Source: UBA695 sp042691655 (lineage in GTDB: Bacteria > Verrucomicrobiota > Verrucomicrobiia > Chthoniobacterales > Chthoniobacteraceae). From it: a DNA stretch of 64,000 nucleotides. A program made the translations under genes and the position numbers. Where the stretch lies: assembly GCA_042691655.1 (NCBI GenBank), contig CP170506.1:1922001-1986000 (forward strand), read 5' to 3'. Positions 8,903 through 18,968 of this stretch are shown in pieces; positions within the stretch are counted from its first letter, which is position 1, and each line of letters begins with the position of its first letter. The notes under the pieces were generated by a model. That model was not told the DNA's origin. It saw only the letters and a list, made by a program, of their open reading frames with translations, and ran no database searches.

Positions 8903-11185
8903 ATGCATAAAACTCTTAAATCCAATGAAGCGGCCTCCTTCGGCTGCTTTTCGCCAGACGGTACGGAATATATCATTACGGAACCGTTTGCCCCGCCGCG
9001 AGCACAGGTCAATTTCCTTTGGAATAAAAACCTGATCTCAGGGCTGAACCAGTTCGGAAGTGGGAACGGCGTGTTCAATAACCAGACGTTAATGCTCAAC
9101 GATCCGAAAGGACGCGTTCGGCTGATTCGCGATGGATCCCGGTATTTCTATCTGCGCGATCAAGAATCCGGGGCGTTCTGGAACTCCGGGGTCTATCCAT
9201 CCAACACCCCCGGAACGAAGCTTACGACGCAAGTTGGCCTAGGTTACTCTCGATTTACAACGAAGTATGACGGGATCACCGTGGAAAGTCGCGTATTCCT
9301 TGCCCCAGACGAGCCGGTTGAAATTTGGGAGTTTACGCTCCGCAACGATACCGAGCGCAGCAGGGATTTGTGGCTTTGCCCGTATATCGAATGGCTGCTG
9401 GGGGGATATGCGACTTTCAGCAGCCCCTATTCCTATCTTCGTAGCGGGTACGATGCGAAAAACCAGGTTGTCTCCAGCTACAACACGTCGGATGAGCGGC
9501 CGCACGGGCGCTACAACGCGTTTGTAGCGACGGACGGGAAGATCACCCAGTGGTGCGGCAGCCGACGCGATTTCATGGGGCCGTTCGGTTCAGCCGCCCG
9601 CCCTAACGCGATGGTGGAGGGAAGCATGGCCTGTCGTGAGGCCTGGTGCGAAGAGCTGGCCGGGGCGATGGCCATAGAAGCGAAGATCGCCCCGGGGACC
9701 TCGCAGACGGTGACGGTGTTGCTGGGGAGTTTCGATACCGAGGAGGAAAAGCTCCGCTTGATCGGCAAGGTTTTGCCCACCTCGTACCGGGAGGCCGCAT
9801 GGCAGCGCCTTGGGGACGAGAAGCGCGCGATGATCGACGCCGTGCGAGTGGAGACGGGGGACACCCAGGTGGATCGCCTTGTCAACATTTGGTCCAAGCA
9901 GCAAATCCAGCTTTGTATGGAATTTGGGCGTGACGGAGCGCGAGGATTCCGTGACACACTCCAGGACGCCTGGGGCATTGCCCCCTTCAACGCGCCGCTG
10001 GCGAAGCTCAAAATCAAGGAAACGCTGGCCCATCAGTACCGGGACGGCCATGCGGTGCGCGGATGGCTTCCTCTGCAGCCGCACCATTATTCCGACGGAC
10101 CGGCGTGGATTGCACCCACCATCGCGGCTTATCTTAAAGAAACGGGCGACCGGGATTTTCTCGACGAAGTGGTGCCTTTTCTAGACGAAGGTGAAGCGTC
10201 CGTGCTGGAACATATGATAACAGGTATCCGGCACTTGAGTGGCGATCTCGGCGCACATGGGCTCGTACTGGCCCACGAAGGGGATTGGAATGATTCGCTT
10301 AACTGGATGGGCCGCGCGGGGAAGGGCGAGAGCGTCTGGACGAGCATGGCCCTCTATCACTCGTGCAACGTGTTGGTCGAGATGGCAGCCGAACTTCTTG
10401 GCGACCCGGGGCTGGAACGGGAGATGCGCGAGCGGGCGGAGCGGATTGCCGCAGCCATACAGGAGCATGGCTGGGACGGAGAATGGTACCTGGCGGGCTG
10501 GAGCGATTTTGGGAACCCCGTGGGTTCTTCGAAAAACCGGCAAGGCCAGATTTACCTCAATACCCAGACATGGGCGGTAATGACGGGGCTGGCTACCGGC
10601 GAGCGCAAGATGCTATGCCTGAAAGCCATCGACGGAATTCTGGAATCCGAGCACGGCTCGCTAACGCTCTGGCCGGGCTATACCAGCGTGGACGAAAACG
10701 TGGGGCGCGTCACGCAATTGCTGCCCGGGATGTACGAAAACGGGACGCCTTATTGCCATGGCACCGCATTCAAGATCGTCTCCGATATTACCGCAGGACG
10801 CGCGGACGAAGCGTTGCGGAGTTGGAAGAAGGTGATGCCGGACAATGCAGACCACCGTTCGAAAATTTCAGGCTGCGAGCCATACGCGTTTACCAATCAA
10901 TATCTCGGGCCGGACAACGGAAGGGCTGGAGAATCGATCAGCGGCTGGATCACGGGAACGGCGGGCTGGATGTTCCGGGCCGTTCTTGAATACTTCTGCG
11001 GGGTCAAACCAGGCTACCGGGGCATCACGATCGAACCGTGCCTTCCCTCAGCTTGGAACGGAGTACGGGTTCACCGCCTGTTGCGTGGAAAGAACTACGA
11101 GATCACAATTGATCGCCGTGCAGATGGCGGCTATTCCATACAGGTGAACGGTTGCTCTTGCCAAGACGGATTCGTTCCCTATTGA
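8903..11185 (+). CDS. GH94-like glycoside phosphorylase / GH36-type toroid enzyme
   Basis: The 760-residue chain has an N-terminal beta-sandwich (residues about 20-290) and an (alpha/alpha)6 barrel with the GH94 landmarks GFRDTLQDAWG, HEGDWNDSLNWMG (Asp461 and Asp464; GH94 enzymes use an Asp in this block as general acid), GKGESVW, NGTPYCHGTAFK and GWITGTAGW. GH94 members such as cellobiose and chitobiose phosphorylases split beta-glucosides with phosphate. No signal peptide. It follows the transporter by 42 bp in the same operon, so it likely processes an imported disaccharide. A related enzyme lies at 54538-56994. The exact linkage, and whether it is phosphorolytic, cannot be read from sequence. 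Confidence 0.8.
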   Translation: MHKTLKSNEAASFGCFSPDGTEYIITEPFAPPRAQVNFLWNKNLISGLNQFGSGNGVFNNQTLMLNDPKGRVRLIRDGSRYFYLRDQESGAFWNSGVYPSNTPGTKLTTQVGLGYSRFTTKYDGITVESRVFLAPDEPVEIWEFTLRNDTERSRDLWLCPYIEWLLGGYATFSSPYSYLRSGYDAKNQVVSSYNTSDERPHGRYNAFVATDGKITQWCGSRRDFMGPFGSAARPNAMVEGSMACREAWCEELAGAMAIEAKIAPGTSQTVTVLLGSFDTEEEKLRLIGKVLPTSYREAAWQRLGDEKRAMIDAVRVETGDTQVDRLVNIWSKQQIQLCMEFGRDGARGFRDTLQDAWGIAPFNAPLAKLKIKETLAHQYRDGHAVRGWLPLQPHHYSDGPAWIAPTIAAYLKETGDRDFLDEVVPFLDEGEASVLEHMITGIRHLSGDLGAHGLVLAHEGDWNDSLNWMGRAGKGESVWTSMALYHSCNVLVEMAAELLGDPGLEREMRERAERIAAAIQEHGWDGEWYLAGWSDFGNPVGSSKNRQGQIYLNTQTWAVMTGLATGERKMLCLKAIDGILESEHGSLTLWPGYTSVDENVGRVTQLLPGMYENGTPYCHGTAFKIVSDITAGRADEALRSWKKVMPDNADHRSKISGCEPYAFTNQYLGPDNGRAGESISGWITGTAGWMFRAVLEYFCGVKPGYRGITIEPCLPSAWNGVRVHRLLRGKNYEITIDRRADGGYSIQVNGCSCQDGFVPY

Positions 11186-11264
11186 GATGGACTTCTTATG
11201 TCGAAAGCTCAATCGGGAATAAAGCGTTTCTCCCGTGTGTCAATACTTCTTAGTAATCCAATTC

Positions 11265-13892
11265 ATGAAAAAAATGTCCCCCATCTGCGCCGTAGGGAAT
11301 CAATCTCGTTTCTTCCCTGTGTGCAAATTGTTTGCGATAGGGCGCGCTCTTTCGGTTGCATTGGAAGTTATCTTGCTAGTTGCGTCTTCCCACGGTGCTA
11401 CTCTGAAAATCGCCTCGGTGAAGGAAGGGAAAACGGTGCCGACATACAGTCCTGGAGAAATAGTGATCTGGGACGTCAACGTTACATCGGTTGGGGTTGG
11501 GGACGGATCAGAGATTTTACTAGAATGGAAGGCCGTTTCATGGAGCGGGCGAGAGATAACGGGGCAAACTAAGGCAACCTTGCAGGGAAGCAAAGCGGTG
11601 CTGCGCATGGAATGCATCCCGCCACTAAGCGGATGGTACGACGTCGGCATATTGGTGAGCGGAGGGGGGGCACCAAAGGCAAATGATAGTAAAACGTTCG
11701 TGGTGGGAGAAACCGTAAAGAGTGCCGGGAAAACCTTTCGCTATGGGGTTTCGACGCACACGGTTAGTTGTGGCGCTCCAGATATGTATCGGGAGATCGA
11801 ACTACTCCATAGGCTGGGTGTGGACATCGTCCGGGATGACCTAAAGTGGGGAAGAGTTGAGCCGCAAAAGGGCGATTGGAAGTTTGAGCAAATCGATCTC
11901 TATCTGGAACGACTTGAGCGGGCTGGAATTGAGCTGCAAGCGATTCTTTGTTACACCGCGCGGTGGGCGTCAACCGGAAATCCCAACGCGAAGAACTGGC
12001 ATGAGTGGAATAACGCCGCACCACAAATGGAACCTTGGCTAAACTACGTTCGCACCATCGTCGAGCGATACAAGGGGCGAGTGCGCAGTTGGGAGGTATG
12101 GAACGAGGAGGATATTGGCGCGTGGCTCAGTTCTACAGAAAAGTATACAGAGCTTTTTGATAATACCTCCCGTCTGGTTATGGACGTCAATCCCCAGGCG
12201 CAAGTTCTTAACGGTGGATTCTCCGGAACCCCTCGCCTACCTAACCCCGACTTCATGAAGAAGTTTAGTTTGGCCGCAGACAAAACATTCTGGGCGGTCT
12301 GGGCCTATCATGATTACCACACATTTTCCGAGCTACTGTCACGCAATGACGAGCAGCTTGAACTTTATAAGCAGGCAAACATGACGATTCCAGTCTGGAT
12401 CAACGAGGGCGGCTTCCACTGCCTCAATGTTGGCGGCGAACGCAAGCAGGCGGTGACTTTGGTAAAAAAATACGCATCCTGCCCGGCACTGCACCTGCCA
12501 GTGAAGGGCTATTTCTGGTATGATCTGCGAGACGATGGTTCGGATCCTAACGACAAAGAACATCACTTTGGCCTGGTCCGCCGGAACTACGACCCAAAGC
12601 CCGCATATGCAGCCTATCAGAATGTGATCCGCGAGTTGGCCCCGTGCCGCTTTGAGCGTAAACTGGAGGACAAGGAATCGCCGTCCGGAGTTTGGGCGCT
12701 ACTTTATCGCCACAGCGAGGATGAATCCGTGCTGGTGGCGTGGCGCGAAGGCGGAGAAAACCAGGAGACCCCAGTTTGGTTGGGCGCGGGAGAACGCGGA
12801 GTAATAGGGGTTTCCGACATCATGGGCAATCCGATGCCAACCGGCCCCGCGCCGGGGGGGATTTTCCTGAAACTGGGAAACGAGCCTGTATTTGTCAAAC
12901 TCCAGGGAAACGCGCCCAAACTGCGCTCCGTGCTCGAGATTAATCCCGTAGTGGTGCTGCCAGGCAGGGCCTCCGATGTGCGCATGACTGTGACGAATCC
13001 ATTTTCCAATCCTGCAGAAGCTAAACTCAGCGCGCAATCGGATATGGATAGCCTCGAATGGCAGCCGAGCAATGAAATGATCGTCTCGCTGGCTCCAAAG
13101 GAGAAAAAAGAGATTTCGCTGCGTGCCCTATTACCGGATAAGGCAGCCTCCGGATTGGACTGGCGTCAGACACACAAGGTGGAGATCAATTTAGATCTGA
13201 ATGATTCCGGGAAACCGCTCCAAGCCCAAGCCTCAGTCCAGCTCGGTCTGGCCATTCCTAAGCTTGCCACATCCACCGCCGCCGGGTCATTCCCAAAATT
13301 GGAAACATCCAATGCCCTGAAGCTGGACCTGCAGGGGCGGGACTTTATCCGCAATCTTTTTTCGGCTGAGGTCAACCCCGTGATGCAATGGGGAGGGGAT
13401 GATGATCTTTCCGCCACCGGATGGCTAGCCTATGATGACAGCACTCTCTACCTCCAGGTGGAAGCCAGGGACAATATACACCGGCAGAACGATATTGGTT
13501 TAGAAATGTGGAAGGCCGATTCCCTACAGGTGGGCATAGTTTTGGATGATTCACGCCCGGACAGTTTCATTGAGCTGGGTGTGGCGCAAAATGAAGAAGG
13601 AAAAACAGGAGGGTGGATCTTTGCGACAAGCAAGAGGACGGCTCTACCACTGGGGCATTTGAATGGACCAGCCTGGAAAAATGCAACAAGGGAAAACGGG
13701 CATACCCTTTATCAACTGGCCCTGCCTTGGAAAACGCTTGGGTTCCACAACGGAGCACCCAAGAACGCCTTCCGTCTCAACTTTATCGTCAACGACGATG
13801 ATGGCCACGGCCGCAAGCAATGGGTTCAACTCACCCCCGGATTGGGCAATGAGAAAGCCCCTAGTTTCTTCCACTTGTTCATGTGTCGTTGA
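11265..13892 (+). CDS. Secreted clan GH-A glycoside hydrolase with C-terminal CBM9-like domain
   Basis: Starting at ATG 11265 the protein opens with a basic stretch and hydrophobic core (ALEVILLVASSHGA) consistent with a signal peptide; the frame is open 30 bp earlier but without that start. The central TIM barrel carries SWEVWNEED (acid/base Glu281) and PVWINEGGFH (nucleophile Glu381), the clan GH-A pattern closest in feel to GH39/GH5. A beta-sandwich follows, then about 190 residues with WLAYDDSTLYLQVEARD, the signature of CBM9/DOMON-like sugar-binding modules. It ends the GH38-MFS-GH94 operon and is probably its extracytoplasmic depolymerase. Family number uncertain. Confidence 0.75.
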   Translation: MKKMSPICAVGNQSRFFPVCKLFAIGRALSVALEVILLVASSHGATLKIASVKEGKTVPTYSPGEIVIWDVNVTSVGVGDGSEILLEWKAVSWSGREITGQTKATLQGSKAVLRMECIPPLSGWYDVGILVSGGGAPKANDSKTFVVGETVKSAGKTFRYGVSTHTVSCGAPDMYREIELLHRLGVDIVRDDLKWGRVEPQKGDWKFEQIDLYLERLERAGIELQAILCYTARWASTGNPNAKNWHEWNNAAPQMEPWLNYVRTIVERYKGRVRSWEVWNEEDIGAWLSSTEKYTELFDNTSRLVMDVNPQAQVLNGGFSGTPRLPNPDFMKKFSLAADKTFWAVWAYHDYHTFSELLSRNDEQLELYKQANMTIPVWINEGGFHCLNVGGERKQAVTLVKKYASCPALHLPVKGYFWYDLRDDGSDPNDKEHHFGLVRRNYDPKPAYAAYQNVIRELAPCRFERKLEDKESPSGVWALLYRHSEDESVLVAWREGGENQETPVWLGAGERGVIGVSDIMGNPMPTGPAPGGIFLKLGNEPVFVKLQGNAPKLRSVLEINPVVVLPGRASDVRMTVTNPFSNPAEAKLSAQSDMDSLEWQPSNEMIVSLAPKEKKEISLRALLPDKAASGLDWRQTHKVEINLDLNDSGKPLQAQASVQLGLAIPKLATSTAAGSFPKLETSNALKLDLQGRDFIRNLFSAEVNPVMQWGGDDDLSATGWLAYDDSTLYLQVEARDNIHRQNDIGLEMWKADSLQVGIVLDDSRPDSFIELGVAQNEEGKTGGWIFATSKRTALPLGHLNGPAWKNATRENGHTLYQLALPWKTLGFHNGAPKNAFRLNFIVNDDDGHGRKQWVQLTPGLGNEKAPSFFHLFMCR

Positions 13893-14049
13893 GGTGCTCA
13901 AGCTAATGAATGCTGACTCTGCCGAGGTCTATTAATCCACAATCTCCATTTAAAACTGGGGCGACACTCCTATCTCAATTCTTCCCTAGCCGCCGATATA
14001 TTAGCGAAGACTCCATCCGTCATTTTCCAGACGATTACTCTCATAATTC

Positions 14050-15942
14050 ATGAAAAACCCTATCCGATCCGGCTATATGGGAACACGCCTGACGCGCATG
14101 GCTGATTACGGGGACACCAATTTCGATCCCGATTGGTCACTCCTGAAGTTGCCTGTCTCCCGAAATGTTCATACCGAACATATTCCCGCCAACTCAATGC
14201 GACACCCGATTCGGGAATCGCTCTACTACGCGCTATTGCTCCTGGAACGAGACAGCGATGGTGATGAGGAACGTGCTCACGCCATTATACACAAAGCGAT
14301 CTCTCTGCAGAGTTTCACCGACCCGTCCAGCCCACTATATGGCCTGTGGAATTACTTTGCCGAGGAATCGGCAGAGAATTGTCCACTCCCCGATTTGAAC
14401 TGGGCGGATTTCAACGGAATGACCCTTTTGATGATTTGGCATCTGCACGGTGACCGGCTCGACGAAAGTACGTCACTGCTCATTCGCGAGTCCATTTACC
14501 GAGCCGCATGCTGCATCCGTAAGCGCAACGTGGCAATGACCTACACAAACATTGCGATCAAAGGAACGTTCGTTACGCTTGCGGCAGCAGAATTGCTTGG
14601 CGACAAGAGTTTAATGGACTATGCCGTCGACCGGGCGAGAAGGCTACATGCGGAGGTTTTTAAAACGGCGAGCTTTTCCGAATATAACAGCCCGACTTAC
14701 GCAGGGGTTAGCCTCGGAGGGCTAATGGCAATTGACAACTTCGTTCTTCACGAACCATCCCGCGTGCAATGCCGGGAAATTCAGCACCGTTTCTGGATGC
14801 ATATAGCCAAGCATTTTCATGTACCAACATGCGAACTAGCAGGGCCGCATTCCCGTGCCTACTCGATTAGGTTCACCGACGCGCCGCTTTTGCTTGGAAC
14901 CATCATAGCAAAGGCAACCTTGGTGGATTTTGATTTTTCGCACAACCAGCATAAAGAAGGATTTGATTCGTTCTACGGCTATTTCCTCAAACCAGACCTC
15001 CCTCCCTCCGCTCGTGAACTGCTGGTGAATGCAAATCGCACAGCGACGGTGGTCGAAGTCACAGATCCGCGTGACACAATCTGCTCATGGTGGTGTCCCG
15101 TTGCGCAACCCGATACGCGCGATGGCTCCATTTCTATTGCAACACCAATACCGTCCAGGATTACCACCTATCTCAATCCGGATTTCGCGCTTGGAAGCGT
15201 AAACCTAATGGACGGCTGGGAACAGCGCCAGAACTTAATTGGGTATTGGAAAAACCGCCAGGGTCGAATCGGCTATTTACGGCAACGTTACTTGCATGAC
15301 AACCGCCCCTGTTGTAGTGGCTATTTTGCTTCAGTGCAGCAAAATGGTATCGTCCTCGCGGCGAATTTTCTCGTCCAATACTGTGACGATCATGTCAGCA
15401 TTCCATCGGAAGAAATTACGGCAGAGTTCTTGGGGACAGTTATAGAGGTCGACAATGAGGGTGCCCCATTTGACGTCTGGGTGGATGGCCATGCCTTATT
15501 GGCGGGCAAAGAGTATAATGCGATTTGGCAACCAGGCAGCCATATTTGGCTAAGGCTTTCCACGGTCTGGATTGCTCTGCGACTACTAGCACATGAAGCA
15601 CGACCCAGTATGGGAATCACCCCACAGATCAGTTTCAATGGAAGTCGATTAGAGGTCCGTCTGCCTCACTACCATGGCACACGAAAGACATTGCGCTGGA
15701 CGGATTTCGAACACACGCACACTTCCTATGCCCTTTGGATGGCATCGCCACAAGCAGATTGGGATCAGTGGAGAGAAGCGGTGCGTAGCCAACAGAGTCA
15801 AGTGGGGTCCCGAAACCAGTGCATCGCAGAATTATCGTTGGGGAAGATGAAAGTTTCCGTTCCTCTCAAGGTTGTGGCCCGCGAAAAATTACCTTCATCC
15901 GTGTGTTTCCAGCCGAACGCTGACGAAGAGTGTGGAATATGA
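14050..15942 (+). CDS. Uncharacterised alpha/alpha-toroid protein (heparinase-like)
   Basis: 630 residues, no signal peptide. The first 300 residues are helical with RESLYYALLLLE, SPLYGLWNYF, YTNIAIKGTFVTLAAAELLGD and EYNSPTYAGVSLGGL, and the GPHSRAYS block resembles the conserved Arg/Tyr region of toroid lyases. The remainder is beta-rich (IGYWKNRQGRIGYLRQRYLHD). This is the same overall plan as the protein at 10-1761 but with little obvious identity. It lies 157 bp after the GH-A hydrolase in the same direction and may be a separate unit. The 157-bp gap has a weak CGATATA match to the module 1 operator at 13994-14000 and nothing else I recognise. Function not assigned. Confidence 0.65.
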   Translation: MKNPIRSGYMGTRLTRMADYGDTNFDPDWSLLKLPVSRNVHTEHIPANSMRHPIRESLYYALLLLERDSDGDEERAHAIIHKAISLQSFTDPSSPLYGLWNYFAEESAENCPLPDLNWADFNGMTLLMIWHLHGDRLDESTSLLIRESIYRAACCIRKRNVAMTYTNIAIKGTFVTLAAAELLGDKSLMDYAVDRARRLHAEVFKTASFSEYNSPTYAGVSLGGLMAIDNFVLHEPSRVQCREIQHRFWMHIAKHFHVPTCELAGPHSRAYSIRFTDAPLLLGTIIAKATLVDFDFSHNQHKEGFDSFYGYFLKPDLPPSARELLVNANRTATVVEVTDPRDTICSWWCPVAQPDTRDGSISIATPIPSRITTYLNPDFALGSVNLMDGWEQRQNLIGYWKNRQGRIGYLRQRYLHDNRPCCSGYFASVQQNGIVLAANFLVQYCDDHVSIPSEEITAEFLGTVIEVDNEGAPFDVWVDGHALLAGKEYNAIWQPGSHIWLRLSTVWIALRLLAHEARPSMGITPQISFNGSRLEVRLPHYHGTRKTLRWTDFEHTHTSYALWMASPQADWDQWREAVRSQQSQVGSRNQCIAELSLGKMKVSVPLKVVAREKLPSSVCFQPNADEECGI

Positions 15943-15974
15943 TTTTTAAAGCCTTCGTTATCTCCGTGAATTCA

Positions 15975-15997
15975 TGAATGTAAGATGAATACATTCA
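15975..15997 (+). terminator. Weak hairpin after the toroid gene
   Basis: TGAATGTA and TACATTCA form an 8-bp perfect stem with a 7-base loop, 33 bp after the stop at 15942; a short T-run (CTCTTTTTGG) follows about 10 bases later. The AT-rich stem makes this a poor terminator. The rest of the 15943-16291 gap holds no gene I can support. Confidence 0.35.
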
Positions 15998-16291
15998 GCG
16001 TCATACTCTTTTTGGAGCAAATTAGAAGAAATACATCAAATTAAGGTGGATCCCGTTCTTCCTCCAGAGATCGATAAAACTAACTTCTCTTATCGAAAAT
16101 CTATTTGTGAGCCAGCAAAGCCACTCGATCATGCCTGCCCGGGGTGAGCAACAGCTGAAAATTTCAGTTGTTGCCACTTTTGGACATGCCGGTACGGAGT
16201 TTTGCCTGATTCGGGATGGTTCCAGTGCAAACCAGAGAGCAAGCGGATTACGGAAACAATCCGGATTCGACCATCCATCACCGTTCGGCCT

Positions 16292-16657
16292 TTAAGCGGC
16301 TCGTCGGTAATAATGCCGCAAAACCCCGCCCAGACGCGACTCGCACTCGACTTCCAATGGATCGGGCGAGCCGGAACCCGGCGATGGCGGCGGCATCGAA
16401 AGAACACCGATGGGCTTGTTCTCCAGACCTTGGTGGGGGCGAACCGTGTTGTAATAGGTCTCGTATTCCCGAACCAAGTATTCCAAATGGCGTTCCCCGA
16501 GCACCACGAACTGGCTGAGGCACTCTCTCTTTATGCTTTGCACAAACCTCTCGGCGTACGAGTTCAAATTGGGAGAAGCAAAGGGCCGCCTCTTTACCTT
16601 GATCCCCTCGCTCTTGAAAATCTCGTCGAACTTCTTGGTGAACTTGGCGTCACCGGA
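16292..16657 (-). pseudogene. Transposase C-terminal remnant (rve integrase core, IS3-like)
   Basis: Minus-strand translation gives GDAKFTKKFDEIFKSEGIK, then SPNLNSYAERFVQSIKREC and YYNTVRPHQGLENKPIG: the last catalytic part of an rve-type DDE integrase core. It lacks the N-terminal two-thirds and has no start of its own; at its upstream edge it abuts a recombinase fragment in the opposite orientation. The end VECESRLGGVLRHYYRRAA is nearly the same as in the remnant at 42714-43766, so both derive from one element family. Confidence 0.8.
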
Positions 16658-16660
16658 GCG

Positions 16661-16990
16661 CTGCCTGCGGGAGAGATCGAGAAATTCGTCATTGAGCGAA
16701 TCCGAGCCATCGGACGCGACCCGGCGCTAACCGCCGAAGTCCTGCGCCAGAGTTACCAGCAAACGGTCGCGGGCAAGGAGCGCATCGCCCCGGAGGAATT
16801 GCGCGCCGCCCTGAGGCAATTCGATCCGGCCTGGGACAACCTCATTTCCCGCGAACAAGAACGCCTCATTAACCTGCTCGTTGAGCGGGTAGCTTACGAT
16901 GCCCACGCAGGAACGCTTGCCATTACCTTCCGCCCAACAGGAATCAAGATTCTTGGCGCCGAAGCCGACCAATCCCCCACTGCCGCATGA
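16661..16990 (+). pseudogene. Large serine recombinase C-terminal fragment
   Basis: The plus-strand frame reads LPAGEIEKFVIERIRAIGRDP, a basic helical stretch, then LLVERVAYDAHAGTLAITFRPTGI, which is the C-terminal end typical of large serine site-specific recombinases. The resolvase catalytic domain is missing. The open frame upstream (16202-16660) is only the antisense of the transposase remnant. The end abuts the truncated 3' end of a phage nuclease gene, so this is a scar of successive mobile-element insertions. Confidence 0.7.
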
Positions 16991-16998
16991 ACACTCCC

Positions 16999-17697
16999 AC
17001 TGATACTGAACTGACGGTTGTTTGTCCGGTTTCTTTTCGCCCGTGTAATCCGGCACATCGGGCACGCGTGCCGCCATGATGAGCGCCTCGCGGATGCCCG
17101 CAAACCCCATGAGCTTCTGGCCGTTGTCCGGCAAAGCTGAGTATTCCACGACGGTGAATCCGTTGATGTTGGGCAGCACGCCGGTTATCACGACATTACC
17201 CACGACAGCATTGGCTTCGGCATAGGTGAAATGGATCGTCACCAATTCCCGCTGGTCGCAGAAGAGAAGATACGCAGTCCATTCCGAAGCAAAGTACACG
17301 TCCATGAGGCCGAGGGCGTAGGCCGCCATCTGCTCACGGTAATTGCGCATCGCTCCGGTCTTGAGATCGGCATGGGCGAACTTGCCCAAGACCAGCGCGT
17401 CAGCAGTTCCGGGATTTTCAAACCATGGAATGATGACGCGGCAATCCTCCTCCCTCGTGATAACCGGAGAATCCCCGGCCAAGACTTTCAATGTAGTCAC
17501 AGCCCACTCCACAACAGCGAGATCGTCTGGTTTGGGCTGGTAGAACATCTCAACCTCATTCAGGTCACACCTTGCATCCGAGCACGGAACAGGGCGTCCA
17601 ACGCCGAACCGCGCGCGGCGGCGGGTCCAGCATTGAGGTTTGGCTCGTAGCAGGGGCATTCCGCGAGTTTCGGCAGATTTGAAGGACGCAGACTCAT
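16999..17697 (-). pseudogene. Phage-type PD-(D/E)XK nuclease, frameshifted and truncated
   Basis: The true start is probably the ATG at 17697, overlapping the TGA of the upstream ATPase gene (ATGA). That frame encodes MSLRPSNLPKLAECPCYEP and SALDALFRARMQGVT, then stops at 17560-17562. The continuation is in another frame: EMFYQPKPDD, ADALVLGKFAHADLKTGAM (a PD-(D/E)XK core) and EQMAAYALGLMDVYF, as in RecB-like exonucleases of prophages. Homology appears to end near 17000 where the recombinase fragment begins. One frameshift near 17570 plus loss of the C-terminus makes it a pseudogene. Paired with the neighbouring RecA-like ATPase it would have been a phage recombination module. Confidence 0.65.
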
Positions 17698-18650
17698 TTC
17701 GCGGCGACCTCCTGCCGAAATTGAGCCACGGTCTGCATAAACCGATCCGGGGCCGAAAGCACACGGTCCTTATAGTCGGGGGAAAGATCGCGCCACGGCG
17801 GCCCCTGTTTGATCTGTGAGCGGCTCAAGAGGAACGCATTGACGGCATCCTCATTGCCGCCGAACAATTCGGCGATTTTGTCAACAGGCGTTTGCTCCTG
17901 CTTCGCAGCCGGAGGCGCTTTCGATTCGCAGCCGAACGCGGTGGCAATCGAGGCGAACGCAAAATGCAGTTTTTCCTCAAACCCGTGCCGGTTCTTCGCA
18001 TCCCCGGCCGCCGTGTGGTTGGTGTAGAGCACGCGCTCGCGTCCACCGACGTCCCGCTTCTTGCCGCTGTCGCTTTCCGCAACGCGGGTGAAATAGTTGG
18101 CAAAAAGCTGCATATCGCACCACTCCTTGACCAACGGCGCGACTTGCTTGGTGAGTTTCAACTCGTAGCGATCATAAGCCTCGGCAGCTTCGGGTTGCTC
18201 GAACTTGACGATCCGGCAATGGGCCAGGAGCAGGACGTGCATTCCGCAGGCAAGGAGCGGATCGAGGGAGGCCAGTAACTTCGTGAACTTCTCTGCAAGC
18301 AGCGTATAGCCCTTCCCATAGCCAAAATCCTCGATGCTAGTCTTGTTGCTGCGCTGGCAGATGTGCTCGATTAAGAGCTTTTCGAGCCAATCCGCCGTAT
18401 CAATGACGAATGTACGGAAATCGTGGGCTTCAGAGCCGAGCGCGGTAATCGCGGAGGTCACCTCCTCCCACGACTTCGGGGCGAGTAGGCGGACGATGTC
18501 CAAATGATGCGAGCCGCCCTCAGTGTCGAGGAATACTGGTGACGGGAATTGGGAGGCAAGAGTTGATTTGCCAATCCCTTCGGGACCGTAGATGACAGCC
18601 TTTTGTGGCCTTTGGATACGCCCCGTTTGCAGGGCGAGCGTGTTTTTCAT
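17694..18650 (-). CDS. Phage RecA-like ATPase (AAA_24, Sak4-like)
   Basis: From ATG 18650 the 318-residue protein begins MKNTLALQTGRIQRPQKAV and has Walker A GPEGIGKSTLASQFP and Walker B FVIDTADWLEKLL, with LLLAHCRIVKFEQPEAAEAYD further on. This is the layout of phage nucleotide-binding proteins of the AAA_24 / Sak4 type, single-strand annealing partners in phage recombination. The frame extends 39 bp upstream to another ATG, but the Walker A spacing favours 18650. It overlaps the frameshifted nuclease by ATGA. It looks intact inside an otherwise decayed island; activity unknown. Confidence 0.8.
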   Translation of the reverse strand: MKNTLALQTGRIQRPQKAVIYGPEGIGKSTLASQFPSPVFLDTEGGSHHLDIVRLLAPKSWEEVTSAITALGSEAHDFRTFVIDTADWLEKLLIEHICQRSNKTSIEDFGYGKGYTLLAEKFTKLLASLDPLLACGMHVLLLAHCRIVKFEQPEAAEAYDRYELKLTKQVAPLVKEWCDMQLFANYFTRVAESDSGKKRDVGGRERVLYTNHTAAGDAKNRHGFEEKLHFAFASIATAFGCESKAPPAAKQEQTPVDKIAELFGGNEDAVNAFLLSRSQIKQGPPWRDLSPDYKDRVLSAPDRFMQTVAQFRQEVAAK

Positions 18651-18920
18651 GGATGAGTTGGAACGTTGTGTGGGTTCCCCATGGCGCATCTTGCGCTCGT
18701 GGGGTTATATGGCGCACCGCGTGTCAACTCGGGGGAATGCCCCCCCCGAGCCTTCAGCGGCGTGCTTGGCGGGACATAAGCACATGCTCTCGGCGCTAAG
18801 TTTTCGCCATGGGCGGATTTGCGCCGCTTTGCGCTGATTTGATCTGCCGAGGCGGCCGGTTGGTCGGATTTGCGCGGATTTGCGCTGACGAAAAATTTGA
18901 CAAGTTCCAAGAACACAAAA

Positions 18921-18947
18921 AAGGCGACGGTTTTTAGCCGTCGCCTT
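18921..18947 (-). terminator. Rho-independent terminator
   Basis: AAGGCGACGG and CCGTCGCCTT form a 10-bp perfect stem with a 7-base loop. Read on the minus strand it is followed by TTTTTT, so it terminates the small gene at 18969-19271. Confidence 0.88.
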
Positions 18948-18968
18948 CTCTTCTTAGCCTAAGATCAG

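Noticed and set aside
16202..16660. Upstream half of the recombinase open frame
   Set aside because: It is the antisense of the transposase remnant; only the part from about 16661 shows recombinase pattern.
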